Assembly: GCF_021768455.1 (NCBI RefSeq)
Contig: NZ_JAIZVX010000019.1
Span: forward strand, 1-37,376
Origin: Aquabacterium sp.
GTDB taxonomy: Bacteria; Pseudomonadota; Gammaproteobacteria; Burkholderiales; Burkholderiaceae_C
Direction: 5' to 3'
DNA length: 37,376 nt
Part shown: one piece after another, positions 11,381 through 20,443 of the stretch
Layout of the letters: every line of letters begins with the position of its first letter
Numbering within the stretch: the first letter of the stretch is position 1
Program-made: the position numbers and the translations under genes
The notes under the pieces: model-generated
Databases searched by the model: none
What the model saw: only the letters and a program-made list of their open reading frames with translations
Told to the model about the DNA's origin: nothing

Positions 11381-12538
11381 ATGGAATTTGACCTGTACTG
11401 GCTGCTCCTCGGCCTGCCTTTTGCCTTCCTGCTCGGCTGGATGGCCTCGCGCGTCGACCTGCGCCAGCTCAAACGCGAAGACCGCGCCTCGCCACAGGCC
11501 TACTTCAAAGGCCTGAACCTGCTGCTCAACGAGCAACAGGACAAGGCGATTGACGCCTTCATCGAGGCCGTTCAGCACGACCCAGGTGCCTCCGACCTGC
11601 ACTTTGCCCTGGGCAACCTGTTCCGCCGCCGAGGCGAGTACGAGCGCGCCATCCGCGTGCACCAGCACTTGCTGGCCCGCGCCGACATCGAACGCGATGC
11701 CCGCGAGCGGGCCCAGCACGCCCTGGCCCAGGACTTCATGAAAGCCGGCCTGTTTGACCGCGCCGAAGAAGCCTTCAAGGCGCTGGAAGGCACCGCCTTC
11801 ACCACCGACGCCCGCCTGGCGCTGCTGTCCCTGCACGAGCGCTCTCGCAACTGGCACCCCGCCATCGAGGTGGCGCGCCAGCTGGAGTCGGCCGGCACAG
11901 GCTCCTTTGCGCAACGCATGGCCCACCACTGGTGCGAGATAGCCCAGGAAGCCGATGCCCGTGGTCGCGGCGAAGAAGCCGAACAGGCGCTCAAACGTGC
12001 CCGCGAAGCCGCACCACAGGCGGCACGCCCGCTGGTGATCCAGGGACAGCGCCAGCTCAGGCTGGGTCAGCCTGCTGCCGCCCTGGCCGCCTGGGACGAG
12101 CTCATGGCCCTGCAGCCCCTGGCCTTTGCCCTGGTGGCCCAGGACTATGCCAAAGCGGCCCTGGCCTGTGGCGCGACGGAAACCGCCCTCACCAAACTCG
12201 AGGGGCTCTACACCCAGGCCCCCAATGTCGAGGTGCTCAACGCCGTGAACCTGCTGCAACCAGACGCAGGCGTGCGGCGCCAGGGCCTGATCAGCCACCT
12301 GATGAGCCAACCCTCGCTGTCGGCCGCACAGGGTCTGATCCGTGAGCGCCTCTCAAGCCATGTGCCGCTGGGCGAGACCGAGATCGAGGGCCTGCAGAAA
12401 GCCCTGACCACGGCGGCCAAGCCCCTGCAGCGCTACCGCTGCGCTGCCTGCGGCTTCGAGAGCCAGCACTACTTCTGGCAGTGCCCCGGCTGCCAGGGCT
12501 GGGACACCTACCCGCCGCGCAAACTCGAAGAGCAGTGA
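11381..12538 (+). CDS. lapB: Lipopolysaccharide assembly protein LapB (TPR, rubredoxin-type zinc site)
   Basis: LapB (YciM) is an inner-membrane-anchored TPR protein. In E. coli it presents LpxC to the FtsH protease and so balances LPS with phospholipid. The 385-residue product has one N-terminal helix (about residues 4-21, LYWLLLGLPFAFLLGWMA). Next come the family block YFKGLNLLLNEQQDKAID and tandem TPR motifs to about residue 330. A C-terminal rubredoxin-like metal knuckle with Cys354, Cys357, Cys368 and Cys371 (CAAC...CPGC) completes it. All four Cys essential in the family are present. It is the last gene of the + strand block and faces a convergent gene 35 nt away. Confidence 0.94.
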   Translation: MEFDLYWLLLGLPFAFLLGWMASRVDLRQLKREDRASPQAYFKGLNLLLNEQQDKAIDAFIEAVQHDPGASDLHFALGNLFRRRGEYERAIRVHQHLLARADIERDARERAQHALAQDFMKAGLFDRAEEAFKALEGTAFTTDARLALLSLHERSRNWHPAIEVARQLESAGTGSFAQRMAHHWCEIAQEADARGRGEEAEQALKRAREAAPQAARPLVIQGQRQLRLGQPAAALAAWDELMALQPLAFALVAQDYAKAALACGATETALTKLEGLYTQAPNVEVLNAVNLLQPDAGVRRQGLISHLMSQPSLSAAQGLIRERLSSHVPLGETEIEGLQKALTTAAKPLQRYRCAACGFESQHYFWQCPGCQGWDTYPPRKLEEQ

Positions 12539-12542
12539 AGCT

Positions 12543-12570
12543 GAGCGCCGTCAAGGCGCTCCGTCTCTGT
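12543..12570 (+). terminator. Terminator between convergent lapB and copper-chaperone gene
   Basis: A 7-bp perfect stem (GAGCGCC 12543-12549 / GGCGCTC 12555-12561) with a 5-nt loop GTCAA is followed by a pyrimidine/T-rich run. It fills most of the 35-nt gap between convergent genes, so it could also serve the minus strand. Confidence 0.6.
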
Positions 12571-12573
12571 TGT

Positions 12574-13167
12574 TCAGAAAGACTGCGATTTCATCATGGC
12601 GCCTTCGTGAGACATGCCGTCGTGATGCGGGTGCATGCCCGCAGCGGCCGGCATGGCGCCAGAAGGCGCGGTCAGCCTCACCGGCACCACGACCTCCTGC
12701 CGGATCACGCGGCCGTCTTCGGCCTTGAGCAGGAGGGTGAGGTTCACGGCATCGCCCTCTTTCAAGGCCTGCTTCAGGCCCATCAGCATCAGGTGATGCC
12801 CCCCCGGGCGCAGGGTGACCTGCTGCTTTGGCGGCAGAGGCAGGGCCTCGATGGCGCGCATGCGCATCGTGTCACCGTCCATCCGCATCTCGTGCAGTTC
12901 GGACGATGCGGCCACCGTGCTGGCAAAGCCGGTCAGCGTGAGGGCCTGTGAACTGGTGAGCTGCATGAAACCACCCGTGCCGCTCTGACCCTTGACGGTG
13001 GCGCGGATCCAGGCGCCAGACACCTGGACGGGGCCCTGCACGGCCACCTTGCCAGCACCGCCCGGCACGACCTTGGGGGGCTCGACCGCCTGGGCACCCA
13101 GCCCCAGGCTGAACGCCGCCACGCCCAGACAGATGGCGCGCACAAAAGGTGGGGACACAACAGGCAT
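12574..13167 (-). CDS. PCu(A)C-family periplasmic copper chaperone
   Basis: The 197-residue exported protein belongs to the PCu(A)C/DUF461 family, whose members carry Cu(I) in the periplasm, often to the CuA site of cytochrome oxidase. A signal peptide is present (about residues 1-27, cleavage near GAQA). The canonical ligand motif H-X10-M-X21-H-X-M is matched exactly by His92, Met103, His125 and Met127. The C-terminal 20 residues form a second His/Met-rich cluster (MHPHHDGMSHEGAMM), as in a subset of the family, which probably adds copper capacity. ATG 13167 is preceded by GAGGAG. It lies 33 nt downstream of comM on the same strand; no oxidase or Sco gene is visible nearby. Confidence 0.88.
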   Translation of the reverse strand: MPVVSPPFVRAICLGVAAFSLGLGAQAVEPPKVVPGGAGKVAVQGPVQVSGAWIRATVKGQSGTGGFMQLTSSQALTLTGFASTVAASSELHEMRMDGDTMRMRAIEALPLPPKQQVTLRPGGHHLMLMGLKQALKEGDAVNLTLLLKAEDGRVIRQEVVVPVRLTAPSGAMPAAAGMHPHHDGMSHEGAMMKSQSF

Positions 13168-13200
13168 GACGGACTCCTCGCGAATGGGATGTCGCGAAGT

Positions 13201-14736
13201 CTAGACCGCCTCCACGCCCTGCTGCAGCGCACGTCGGTATTGAATCGCCTCGGCCACATGCGCTGGCTCAATGCCAGGCGAATCACCCAGGTCGGCCAGC
13301 GTGCGGGCCAGCCTCAGTACCCGGTGGAAAGCGCGACCAGACCACCCCAGTCGGACGCTGGCCTTTTGCAGGAAGGCCAATGCCGCCGCATTGGGCTGGG
13401 CATGGGCGTCAAGCCCGGCGCCGTCCAACTCGCTGTTCAGGCATCCTTGCCGCGCCATCTGACGCGCCCTGGCACGGCGCACCCGTTCGGCGACGACCTC
13501 GCTGCGCTCGCCATCCGGGGCACGGGCCAACACCTCGGGCCCCACAGCGGGCACCTCGACCTGCAGGTCGATCCGGTCCAGCAACGGGCCGCTCAGCTTG
13601 GCCTGGTAGCGGCTGACCTGATCAGGTGTGCAACGACAGGCCTTGACGGGGTTGCCCAGGTGTCCGCAGGGGCAGGGGTTCATGGCTGCCACAAGCTGAA
13701 ACCGTGCAGGGAAGTCATGACGCCGCGCGGCCCGCGAAATGGTGATGTGCCCTGTTTCCAGGGGTTCGCGCAGGGCCTCCAGGGCCGCGCGGGGGAATTC
13801 AGGCAACTCGTCCAGGAAAAGCAGGCCTCGGTGCGACAGCGAGATCTCGCCGGGACGAGGCGGCGAACCACCGCCGACCAAGGCCACGCTCGACGCCGTG
13901 TGGTGCGGAGCCCTGAACACGCGCTGGCGCCAACGGGCCGGCTCGAAGTGCCCGGCCAGGCTCAACACCGCGGCCGACTCCAGGGCCTCGTCGGTGGACA
14001 AGGGCGGCAGGATGGAGGCCAGGCGGCGTGCCAGCATGGACTTGCCCGTGCCCGGCGGCCCGACCATCAGCAAGGAGTGGCCGGCGGCGGCGGCCACCTC
14101 CAGTGCGCGCTTGGCCACACCCTGCCCCTTGACGTCGATCAGGTCACCATGGCCAGAGAGGTCAGCGCACACCGCGTGCGAAACCTGCGCCCGGGCCAGG
14201 GTCACGGTGGACTCGGGCAGGAGCGCCGCCACGACCTCGCTCAGGTGGCCCGCACCACACACCCCGACCCCCTCGACCAAGGCGGCCTCGCTGGCACTGG
14301 CAGCGGGCAGCACCAGGGTGCGCACCGGTGAAGCGGCGTGCTGCCGCATCGCCAGGGCCATGGCCAGAGCGCCCCGGACGGCGCGCAATTCACCCCCAAG
14401 TGACAGCTCCCCAGCGAACTCGAAAGCGTCCAGGCGCGCGGGATCGATGTGCCCCATGGCGGCCAGGATGCCCAGCGCGATCGGCAGGTCAAAACGGCCC
14501 GACTCCTTGGGCAGGTCGGCCGGCGCCAAATTCACGGTGATGCGCTTGTTGAAAGGGAACTCCAGCCCACTGTTGCTCAAGGCGGCGCGCACCCGCTCGC
14601 GCGCCTCCTTCACCTCGGTGTCGGCCAGGCCCACCAGTGTGAAGGACGGCAAACCATTGGCGAGGTGAACCTCTACCGTGACCTCCGGGGCACGGAGGCC
14701 ATCCAGGGCGCGGCTCTTGACCAGGGCGAGGGACAT
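13201..14736 (-). CDS. comM: ComM: Mg-chelatase-like AAA+ helicase
   Basis: ComM (YifB) is a hexameric AAA+ helicase that promotes branch migration during natural transformation and is widely conserved beyond competent species. The 511-residue product starts MSLALVKSRALDGL, the family N-terminus (Lon-like ChlI domain, about 20-140, with GLPSFTLVGLAD). The AAA+ domain has Walker A GPPGTGKS (Lys232) and Walker B LLFLDELPEF (Asp309, Glu310). The C-terminal Mg-chelatase domain contains the Cys cluster NPCPCGHLG. The frame stays open 71 codons upstream of this start, but that stretch is not ComM-like. No clear Shine-Dalgarno is visible. The gene diverges from glnK across 293 nt. Confidence 0.94.
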   Translation of the reverse strand: MSLALVKSRALDGLRAPEVTVEVHLANGLPSFTLVGLADTEVKEARERVRAALSNSGLEFPFNKRITVNLAPADLPKESGRFDLPIALGILAAMGHIDPARLDAFEFAGELSLGGELRAVRGALAMALAMRQHAASPVRTLVLPAASASEAALVEGVGVCGAGHLSEVVAALLPESTVTLARAQVSHAVCADLSGHGDLIDVKGQGVAKRALEVAAAAGHSLLMVGPPGTGKSMLARRLASILPPLSTDEALESAAVLSLAGHFEPARWRQRVFRAPHHTASSVALVGGGSPPRPGEISLSHRGLLFLDELPEFPRAALEALREPLETGHITISRAARRHDFPARFQLVAAMNPCPCGHLGNPVKACRCTPDQVSRYQAKLSGPLLDRIDLQVEVPAVGPEVLARAPDGERSEVVAERVRRARARQMARQGCLNSELDGAGLDAHAQPNAAALAFLQKASVRLGWSGRAFHRVLRLARTLADLGDSPGIEPAHVAEAIQYRRALQQGVEAV

Positions 14737-14826
14737 GCAGGGCACCGAAAGCGATCGACGTCGGGATTGTGCCGACAAGCCCCTGCGCCGCCTGCCCCCC
14801 ACAGGAGCGAGAAGCGCGCCCGAGAC

Positions 14827-14843
14827 AGCACCAAAGCAGTGCG
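14827..14843 (+). promoter_or_regulatory. NtrC-type enhancer site upstream of glnK
   Basis: The palindromic arms GCAC (14828-14831) and GTGC (14839-14842) are separated by 7 nt (CAAAGCA). This reproduces the NtrC consensus spacing GCAC-N7-GTGC. A weaker site with an intact right half only (GGTGCA at 14919-14924) lies 81 nt closer to the promoter. The main site is about 160 nt upstream of the predicted start, a usual enhancer distance for sigma-54 activation. Confidence 0.6.
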
Positions 14844-14873
14844 AGCACCCCAAACCCCTTGTACGCCAGGTGA

Positions 14874-15368
<495 letters not shown>

Positions 15369-15460
15369 TCCCCGCTGCGTTCTGACCCCATCTGTGGCCC
15401 ACACCTCGGTGGTGTGTGTGCCGTGACCTCCTCTATCCGACCTTTCCAAAGAGGCATTTC

Positions 15461-16996
15461 ATGAGAAAGCTCATTGCGTCCATCGCACTGGGGCTGGCGG
15501 CCTTCGGTCTCTTCGGCGTGTCCCACGCCCAAGACGCCGCCGCTTCGGCTCCCGTTGTCGCTTCCGCGGCTGAAGCCGCTGCAGCCCCCGCGTCTGCCAC
15601 CGACGCCGCACCGGCTGCGGCGGTCGCGGCCTCCGATGCAGCGCCTGCTGCCGCCGCCCCCGTGCCCAACAAGGGCGACACCACCTGGATGATGGTCTCG
15701 ACCCTGCTCGTGATCATGATGGCCGTGCCCGGCCTGGCCCTGTTCTACGGTGGCCTGGTCCGCAGCAAGAACATGCTGTCGGTGCTGATGCAGGTCATGG
15801 TGACCTTCTCGCTGATCGTGGTCCTGTGGTTCATCTATGGCTACAGCATCGCCTTCACCGAGGGCAACGCCTTCATCGGTGGCCTCGACCGCCTGATGAT
15901 GAAGGGTGTCTGGGACAACGCTGCCGGCACTTTCGCCATTGGCGCCACCTTCAGCAAGGGTGTGCCGATGTACGAACTGGTGTTCGCCTTCTTCCAGGCT
16001 TCGTTCGCCGGCATCACCTGCGCCCTGATCGTTGGCGCCTTCGCCGAACGCATGAAGTTCTCGGCCGTGCTGCTGTTCATGGTGCTGTGGTTCACCTTCA
16101 GCTACGCCCCGATCGCCCACATGGTCTGGTTCTGGATGGGTCCTGACGCCTACGCCTCCAAGGAAGTGGCCGACGCCATGACCGCCAAGGCCGGCCTGAT
16201 CTGGCAGTGGGGCGCCCTGGACTTCGCCGGCGGCACCGTGGTGCACATCAACGCCGCCGTCGCTGGCCTGGTGGGTTCCTACATGGTCGGCAAGCGCATC
16301 GGCTACGGCAAGGAAGCCTTCACCCCGCACTCGCTGACGCTGACCATGGTCGGTGCCTCGCTGCTGTGGGTGGGCTGGTTCGGTTTCAACGCCGGCTCTG
16401 CCCTGGAAGCCAACGGCTTCGCCGCCCTGGCCTTCGTGAACACCTTCGCTGCCACCGCCGCCGCCGTGCTGGCCTGGGCCCTGGGTGAAGCACTGCTCAA
16501 GGGCAAGGCTTCGATGCTGGGTGCCGCCTCCGGTGCCGTCGCAGGTCTGGTTGCCATCACCCCTGCCTGCGGCAACGTCGGCATCGGCGGCGCGCTGATC
16601 ATCGGCCTGCTGGCTGGCTTCATCTGCCTGTGGGGCGTGACTGGCCTGAAGAAGATCCTGGGTGCAGACGACTCGCTCGACGTCTTCGGCGTCCACGGCG
16701 TGGGCGGCATCCTGGGTGCCCTGCTGACCGGCGTGTTCAACTCGCCCAACCTGGGTGGCCCCTCGGCTGTGGCCGACTGGACGACCGTGGCCATGATCGC
16801 CCCCGGCGACTACTCCATCGGTGGCCAGCTGCTGATCCAGGCCAAGGCCGTTGGCCTGACCATCGTCTGGTCGGCTGTGGTCTCGATCGTGGCCTACAAG
16901 ATCGTTGACCTGGTGATCGGCCTGCGCGTGCCTGAAGAGGAAGAGCGCGAAGGTCTGGACATCACCTCGCACGGCGAAACCGCTTACCACAAGTGA
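15461..16996 (+). CDS. amtB: Ammonium transporter with Ala-rich N-terminal extension
   Basis: AmtB is a trimeric inner-membrane channel for ammonium/ammonia, gated by GlnK. The 511-residue precursor has a signal peptide (residues 1 to about 23), then a 45-residue Ala/Pro/Ser linker (about 24-70), then 11 membrane helices beginning WMMVSTLLVIMMAV. Core motifs are FYGGLVR, the twin pore histidines His262 (VVHINAAV) and His412 (VFGVHGVGG), which are 150 residues apart exactly as E. coli His168/His318. RBS AAAGAGG (15448-15454) supports ATG 15461. The linker is absent from E. coli AmtB; similar Ala-rich N-termini occur in other betaproteobacterial Amt proteins as far as I recall. Confidence 0.96.
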   Translation: MRKLIASIALGLAAFGLFGVSHAQDAAASAPVVASAAEAAAAPASATDAAPAAAVAASDAAPAAAAPVPNKGDTTWMMVSTLLVIMMAVPGLALFYGGLVRSKNMLSVLMQVMVTFSLIVVLWFIYGYSIAFTEGNAFIGGLDRLMMKGVWDNAAGTFAIGATFSKGVPMYELVFAFFQASFAGITCALIVGAFAERMKFSAVLLFMVLWFTFSYAPIAHMVWFWMGPDAYASKEVADAMTAKAGLIWQWGALDFAGGTVVHINAAVAGLVGSYMVGKRIGYGKEAFTPHSLTLTMVGASLLWVGWFGFNAGSALEANGFAALAFVNTFAATAAAVLAWALGEALLKGKASMLGAASGAVAGLVAITPACGNVGIGGALIIGLLAGFICLWGVTGLKKILGADDSLDVFGVHGVGGILGALLTGVFNSPNLGGPSAVADWTTVAMIAPGDYSIGGQLLIQAKAVGLTIVWSAVVSIVAYKIVDLVIGLRVPEEEEREGLDITSHGETAYHK

Positions 16997-17006
16997 TCCA
17001 GACGTG

Positions 17007-17035
17007 AACCGGGGCGCCCCACAGGGGCCCCGGTT
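17007..17035 (+). repeat. Inverted repeat after amtB
   Basis: A 9-bp perfect stem, AACCGGGGC (17007-17015) / GCCCCGGTT (17027-17035), with an 11-nt GC-rich loop lies 10 nt after the amtB stop and just before the main terminator. It probably strengthens termination or protects the 3' end. Confidence 0.6.
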
Positions 17036-17042
17036 ACACCGC

Positions 17043-17074
17043 AAAAGGGCTGCCTTCGGGCGGCCCTTTTTTTT
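17043..17074 (+). terminator. Strong intrinsic terminator of glnK-amtB
   Basis: The stem AAAGGGC-T-GCC / GGC-G-GCCCTTT is closed by a TTCG tetraloop and followed by an uninterrupted run of eight T (17067-17074). It is the clearest protein-operon terminator in the window. Confidence 0.92.
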
Positions 17075-17078
17075 CGCG

Positions 17079-17108
17079 TCGACACGGGCGGCCCGAAGTT
17101 CCTAGAAT
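17079..17108 (+). promoter_or_regulatory. Sigma-70 promoter of the gshA cluster
   Basis: TCGACA (17079-17084, 5/6 to TTGACA) and TAGAAT (17103-17108, 5/6 to TATAAT) are separated by 18 nt. The pair lies directly after the amtB terminator, 32 nt upstream of the gshA ATG. Confidence 0.55.
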
Positions 17109-17140
17109 GGGGTTCAAACGACCCACAGACCCACGCACCC

Positions 17141-18436
17141 ATGGTCCCCCACCTGATCACCGCGCTGACCGGCCCCATCAATGAGCTGGAGCAGCGCATG
17201 CTCGAATCCATGCCGGCCATCGAACGCTGGTTTCGCCTGGAATGGATGGAGCACACGCCGCCCTTCTACACCTCGGTCGACCTGCGCAACGCCGGCTTCA
17301 AGCTGGCTCCGGTCGACACCAACCTGTATCCCGGCGGCTTCAACAACCTCACCAACGAGATGATCCCGTTGGCGGTGCAGGCCGCGATGGCGGCGATCGA
17401 GAAGATCTGCCCCGAGGCCAAGAACCTGCTGCTGATCCCGGAAAAGCACACGCGCAACACCTTCTACCTGGCCAACGTGGCCCGGCTGATGCAGATTTTC
17501 GGGTCGGCCGGGCTGAACGTGCGCCTGGGCACGCTCGATGAAACCATCACCGAACCCACCGAACTGCCCCTGCCTGATGGCAGCACGCTGACGCTGGAGC
17601 CCCTGGTGCGCACCAAGCGCCGCCTGGGCCTCAAGCACTTCGATCCCTGCACCATCCTGGTCAACAACGACCTATCGGCCGGCATCCCGGATGTGCTGAA
17701 GGACCTGCACGAGCAATATCTGCTGCCACCGCTGCATGCCGGCTGGGCCGTGCGCCGCAAGAGCCAGCACTTCGAGTCCTACGAAGAGGTGGCCAAGAAG
17801 TTCGCCAAGCTGCTGGGCATGGACCCCTGGCTGATCAACCCCATGTACGCCGTGTGCGACGAAGTCGACTTCCAGGACGGCACGGGCGGCGAATGCCTGC
17901 AAAGCCAGGTGGACGCCCTGCTGGGCAAGGTGCGCCGCAAGTACAAGGAATACGGCATCAACGAGAAGCCTTTTGTCGTGGTGAAGGCCGACAACGGTAC
18001 CTATGGCATGGGCATCATGACCGTGCGCGATGCCAAGGAGCTCACCGACCTGAACCGCCGCACGCGCAACAAGATGGCGGTGGTGAAGGACGGTCAGCCC
18101 GTCAGCCGCGTGATCATCCAGGAGGGTGTGCCCACCTACGAGCGCATGAACGACGCGGTGGCCGAGCCCGTGGTCTACATGATCGACCGCTATGTGGTGG
18201 GCGGTTTCTACCGCGTGCACGCCGAACGCGGCATCGACGAAAACCTCAACGCCCCGGGCTCGAGCTTCGTGCCCCTGGCCTTTGCGGAATCGGCCCACCT
18301 GCCCCGCCCGGGCGCCAAGCCGGGTGCCAGCACGCCCAACCGCTTCTACATGTACGGGGTGATCGCCCGCCTGGCCATGCTGGCGGCCAGCTACGAACTG
18401 GAGGCCACCGACCCCAACGCCGAGGTCTACGCCTGA
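17141..18436 (+). CDS. gshA: Glutamate-cysteine ligase (ferroox/proteobacterial GshA type)
   Basis: GshA makes gamma-glutamylcysteine from glutamate, cysteine and ATP, the first and usually rate-limiting step of glutathione synthesis. The 431-residue protein matches the family first defined in Acidithiobacillus (TIGR02049), which is distinct from the E. coli GshA fold family by sequence. Recognisable blocks are [37 protein letters not shown] and [14 protein letters not shown] (a nucleotide-binding, ATP-grasp-like loop). ATG 17141 is the first start after the promoter. gshB, the second step, lies 3.2 kb downstream on the same strand with two transporter genes between. Confidence 0.93.
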   Translation: MVPHLITALTGPINELEQRMLESMPAIERWFRLEWMEHTPPFYTSVDLRNAGFKLAPVDTNLYPGGFNNLTNEMIPLAVQAAMAAIEKICPEAKNLLLIPEKHTRNTFYLANVARLMQIFGSAGLNVRLGTLDETITEPTELPLPDGSTLTLEPLVRTKRRLGLKHFDPCTILVNNDLSAGIPDVLKDLHEQYLLPPLHAGWAVRRKSQHFESYEEVAKKFAKLLGMDPWLINPMYAVCDEVDFQDGTGGECLQSQVDALLGKVRRKYKEYGINEKPFVVVKADNGTYGMGIMTVRDAKELTDLNRRTRNKMAVVKDGQPVSRVIIQEGVPTYERMNDAVAEPVVYMIDRYVVGGFYRVHAERGIDENLNAPGSSFVPLAFAESAHLPRPGAKPGASTPNRFYMYGVIARLAMLAASYELEATDPNAEVYA

Positions 18437-18554
18437 CCTGCCGGCTCTGAAGTGCCCGCCCCTGGCCGCGGGGGTGGGTCACTTGTGCGTTCTGCCGCGC
18501 TTTGTGCTGGAACAGAGGCAAAATGGAAGCCCTGTTGAACCGCGACCGCATCCT

Positions 18555-20441
18555 GTGCAACCCAGCTCCAAAGACAGCCTCAGTGGCAAACAGCTCGCAG
18601 CCCTGACGCTCGGTGCCATCGGCATCGTCTACGGCGACATCGGCACCAGCCCCCTGTATGCGCTCAAGGAAGTGTTCGCCCACGGCCACGTCCCCCTGAG
18701 CCCAGGCAACATCTACGGCATCCTGTCGCTGATCTTCTGGACGCTGATGGTGATCGTGTCCCTGAAGTATGTGACGCTGATCCTGCGCGCCGACAACAAC
18801 GGTGAAGGCGGCCTGATCGCCATGCTGGCCCTGGCCTCGACCGCGGTGAAGGACAAACCGGCGCTGCGCTCTCGGCTGTTGGCCGTCGGCATTTTCGGCA
18901 CGGCCATCTTCTTTGGCGATGGCGTGATCACCCCGGCGGTCTCGGTGCTCTCGGCCGTGGAAGGCATGGAGGTTGCCGCGCCAGGCCTGGAACGCTTCGT
19001 TGTGCCGGTGACCCTGGTGGTGCTCACCGGGCTCTTCATGGTGCAAAAACACGGCACGGGTGGCATCGGCAAGTTCTTTGGCCCGATCACCGCGCTGTGG
19101 TTTCTGGTGCTGGCGGTGCTGGGGGTGCTGCACATCGGCGAGAACCCCGCGGTGCTGGCTGCGCTCAGCCCCCACCACGCCCTGCTCTTCGTGATCGACT
19201 ACCCCAAGATGGCCTTCATCGCCCTGGGTTCGGTCATCCTCTGCGCCACCGGAGCCGAGGCCCTGTATGCCGACATGGGCCACTTCGGCAAATCGCCCAT
19301 CCGCCTGGCCTGGTTCGCCCTGGTGCTGCCCGCCCTGACGCTGAACTATTTCGGCCAGGGCGCGATGCTGCTGGAACACCCTGAAAACGTCGAGAACCCC
19401 TTCTTCGAGATGGCGCCGCACTGGGCGCTGTTGCCGCTGGTCGGCCTGGCCACCTGCGCGACCGTGATCGCCTCGCAGGCCCTGATCTCGGCGGCCTTCT
19501 CGGTCACCAAGCAGGTGATCCAGCTGGGTTACCTGCCTCGCCTGCGCATCCTGCACACCTCGGTCAACGAAACCGGTCAGATCTACATCCCCTTCGTGAA
19601 CTGGGCGCTTTACGGCTGCATCGTGATGGCGGTGATCTTCTTCGGCTCCAGCAGCAAGCTGGCGGCGGCTTACGGCATCACCGTGACCATCGACATGCTG
19701 ATCACCACCGTGATGACCTTCTTTGTGATCCGCTACGCATGGAAGCTGCCCCTGGCGCTGTGCGTGGGGGCCACCGGCGTGTTCTTCGTCATCGACCTGA
19801 TGTTCTTCGGCGCCAACGTGATCAAGATCGTCGACGGCGGCTGGTTCCCGCTGCTGATCGGCGTGGTCATGTTCAGCCTGATGATGACCTGGCGCGATGG
19901 CCGTCACCTGCTGAGCGAACGCCTGCGCTCCGACTCGATCGACCTGCACCCCTTCCTGGAGGCGGTGTTCTCCAGCCCGCCGCTGCGCGTGGAGGGCACG
20001 GCCGTCTTCCTCAACGCCGACGCTGGCACCACGCCCAATGCCTTGTTGCACAACCTCAAGCACAACAAGGTGCTGCACAAGCAGAACCTGTTCGTGACGG
20101 TGAGGTCCCACGAGGTGCCCTGGATCGGCTTTGACAAGCGGGTCGAGATCGAGTCGCTGGGCAACAACTGCTGGCAGATCATGCTGCACTTCGGTTTCAA
20201 GAACGAACCCGATGTGCCCGAAGCGCTCAAGCTGGTGCGCCAGCACGGGGTGAACATCGACGACATGGAAACCAGCTATTTCCTCTCGCGCGACATCGTG
20301 ATCCCGACCATCGGTTCGGGCATGGCGCCCTGGCGTGAAAAGCTGTTTGCCAGCATGCACCGCAATGCGGCCGGTGCCGCCGACTTCCTGAGCCTGCCGA
20401 CCAACCGGGTGGTGGAGCTGGGCTCCAAGGTCGAAATCTGA
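18555..20441 (+). CDS. kup: Low-affinity potassium transporter Kup
   Basis: Kup (TrkD) is a K+/H+ symporter of the KUP/HAK/KT family in the inner membrane. The family hallmark [19 protein letters not shown] lies near the N-terminus, followed by about 12 membrane helices (including [18 protein letters not shown] and [14 protein letters not shown]) and a cytosolic C-terminal domain. Start choice is uncertain. GTG 18555 gives 628 residues, close to the 622 of E. coli Kup, and is preferred. The frame stays open to a GTG at 18474 (655 residues), but a CAAAAT element at 18519-18524 resembling a -10 would lie inside that longer form. No good Shine-Dalgarno supports either start. The next gene starts 2 nt after the stop. 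Confidence 0.9.
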   Translation: MQPSSKDSLSGKQLAALTLGAIGIVYGDIGTSPLYALKEVFAHGHVPLSPGNIYGILSLIFWTLMVIVSLKYVTLILRADNNGEGGLIAMLALASTAVKDKPALRSRLLAVGIFGTAIFFGDGVITPAVSVLSAVEGMEVAAPGLERFVVPVTLVVLTGLFMVQKHGTGGIGKFFGPITALWFLVLAVLGVLHIGENPAVLAALSPHHALLFVIDYPKMAFIALGSVILCATGAEALYADMGHFGKSPIRLAWFALVLPALTLNYFGQGAMLLEHPENVENPFFEMAPHWALLPLVGLATCATVIASQALISAAFSVTKQVIQLGYLPRLRILHTSVNETGQIYIPFVNWALYGCIVMAVIFFGSSSKLAAAYGITVTIDMLITTVMTFFVIRYAWKLPLALCVGATGVFFVIDLMFFGANVIKIVDGGWFPLLIGVVMFSLMMTWRDGRHLLSERLRSDSIDLHPFLEAVFSSPPLRVEGTAVFLNADAGTTPNALLHNLKHNKVLHKQNLFVTVRSHEVPWIGFDKRVEIESLGNNCWQIMLHFGFKNEPDVPEALKLVRQHGVNIDDMETSYFLSRDIVIPTIGSGMAPWREKLFASMHRNAAGAADFLSLPTNRVVELGSKVEI

Positions 20442-20443
20442 CC

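Noticed and set aside
18246-20360. 704-codon minus-strand ORF opposite kup
   Set aside because: It is antisense to kup, hydrophilic and low-complexity, with no motif.
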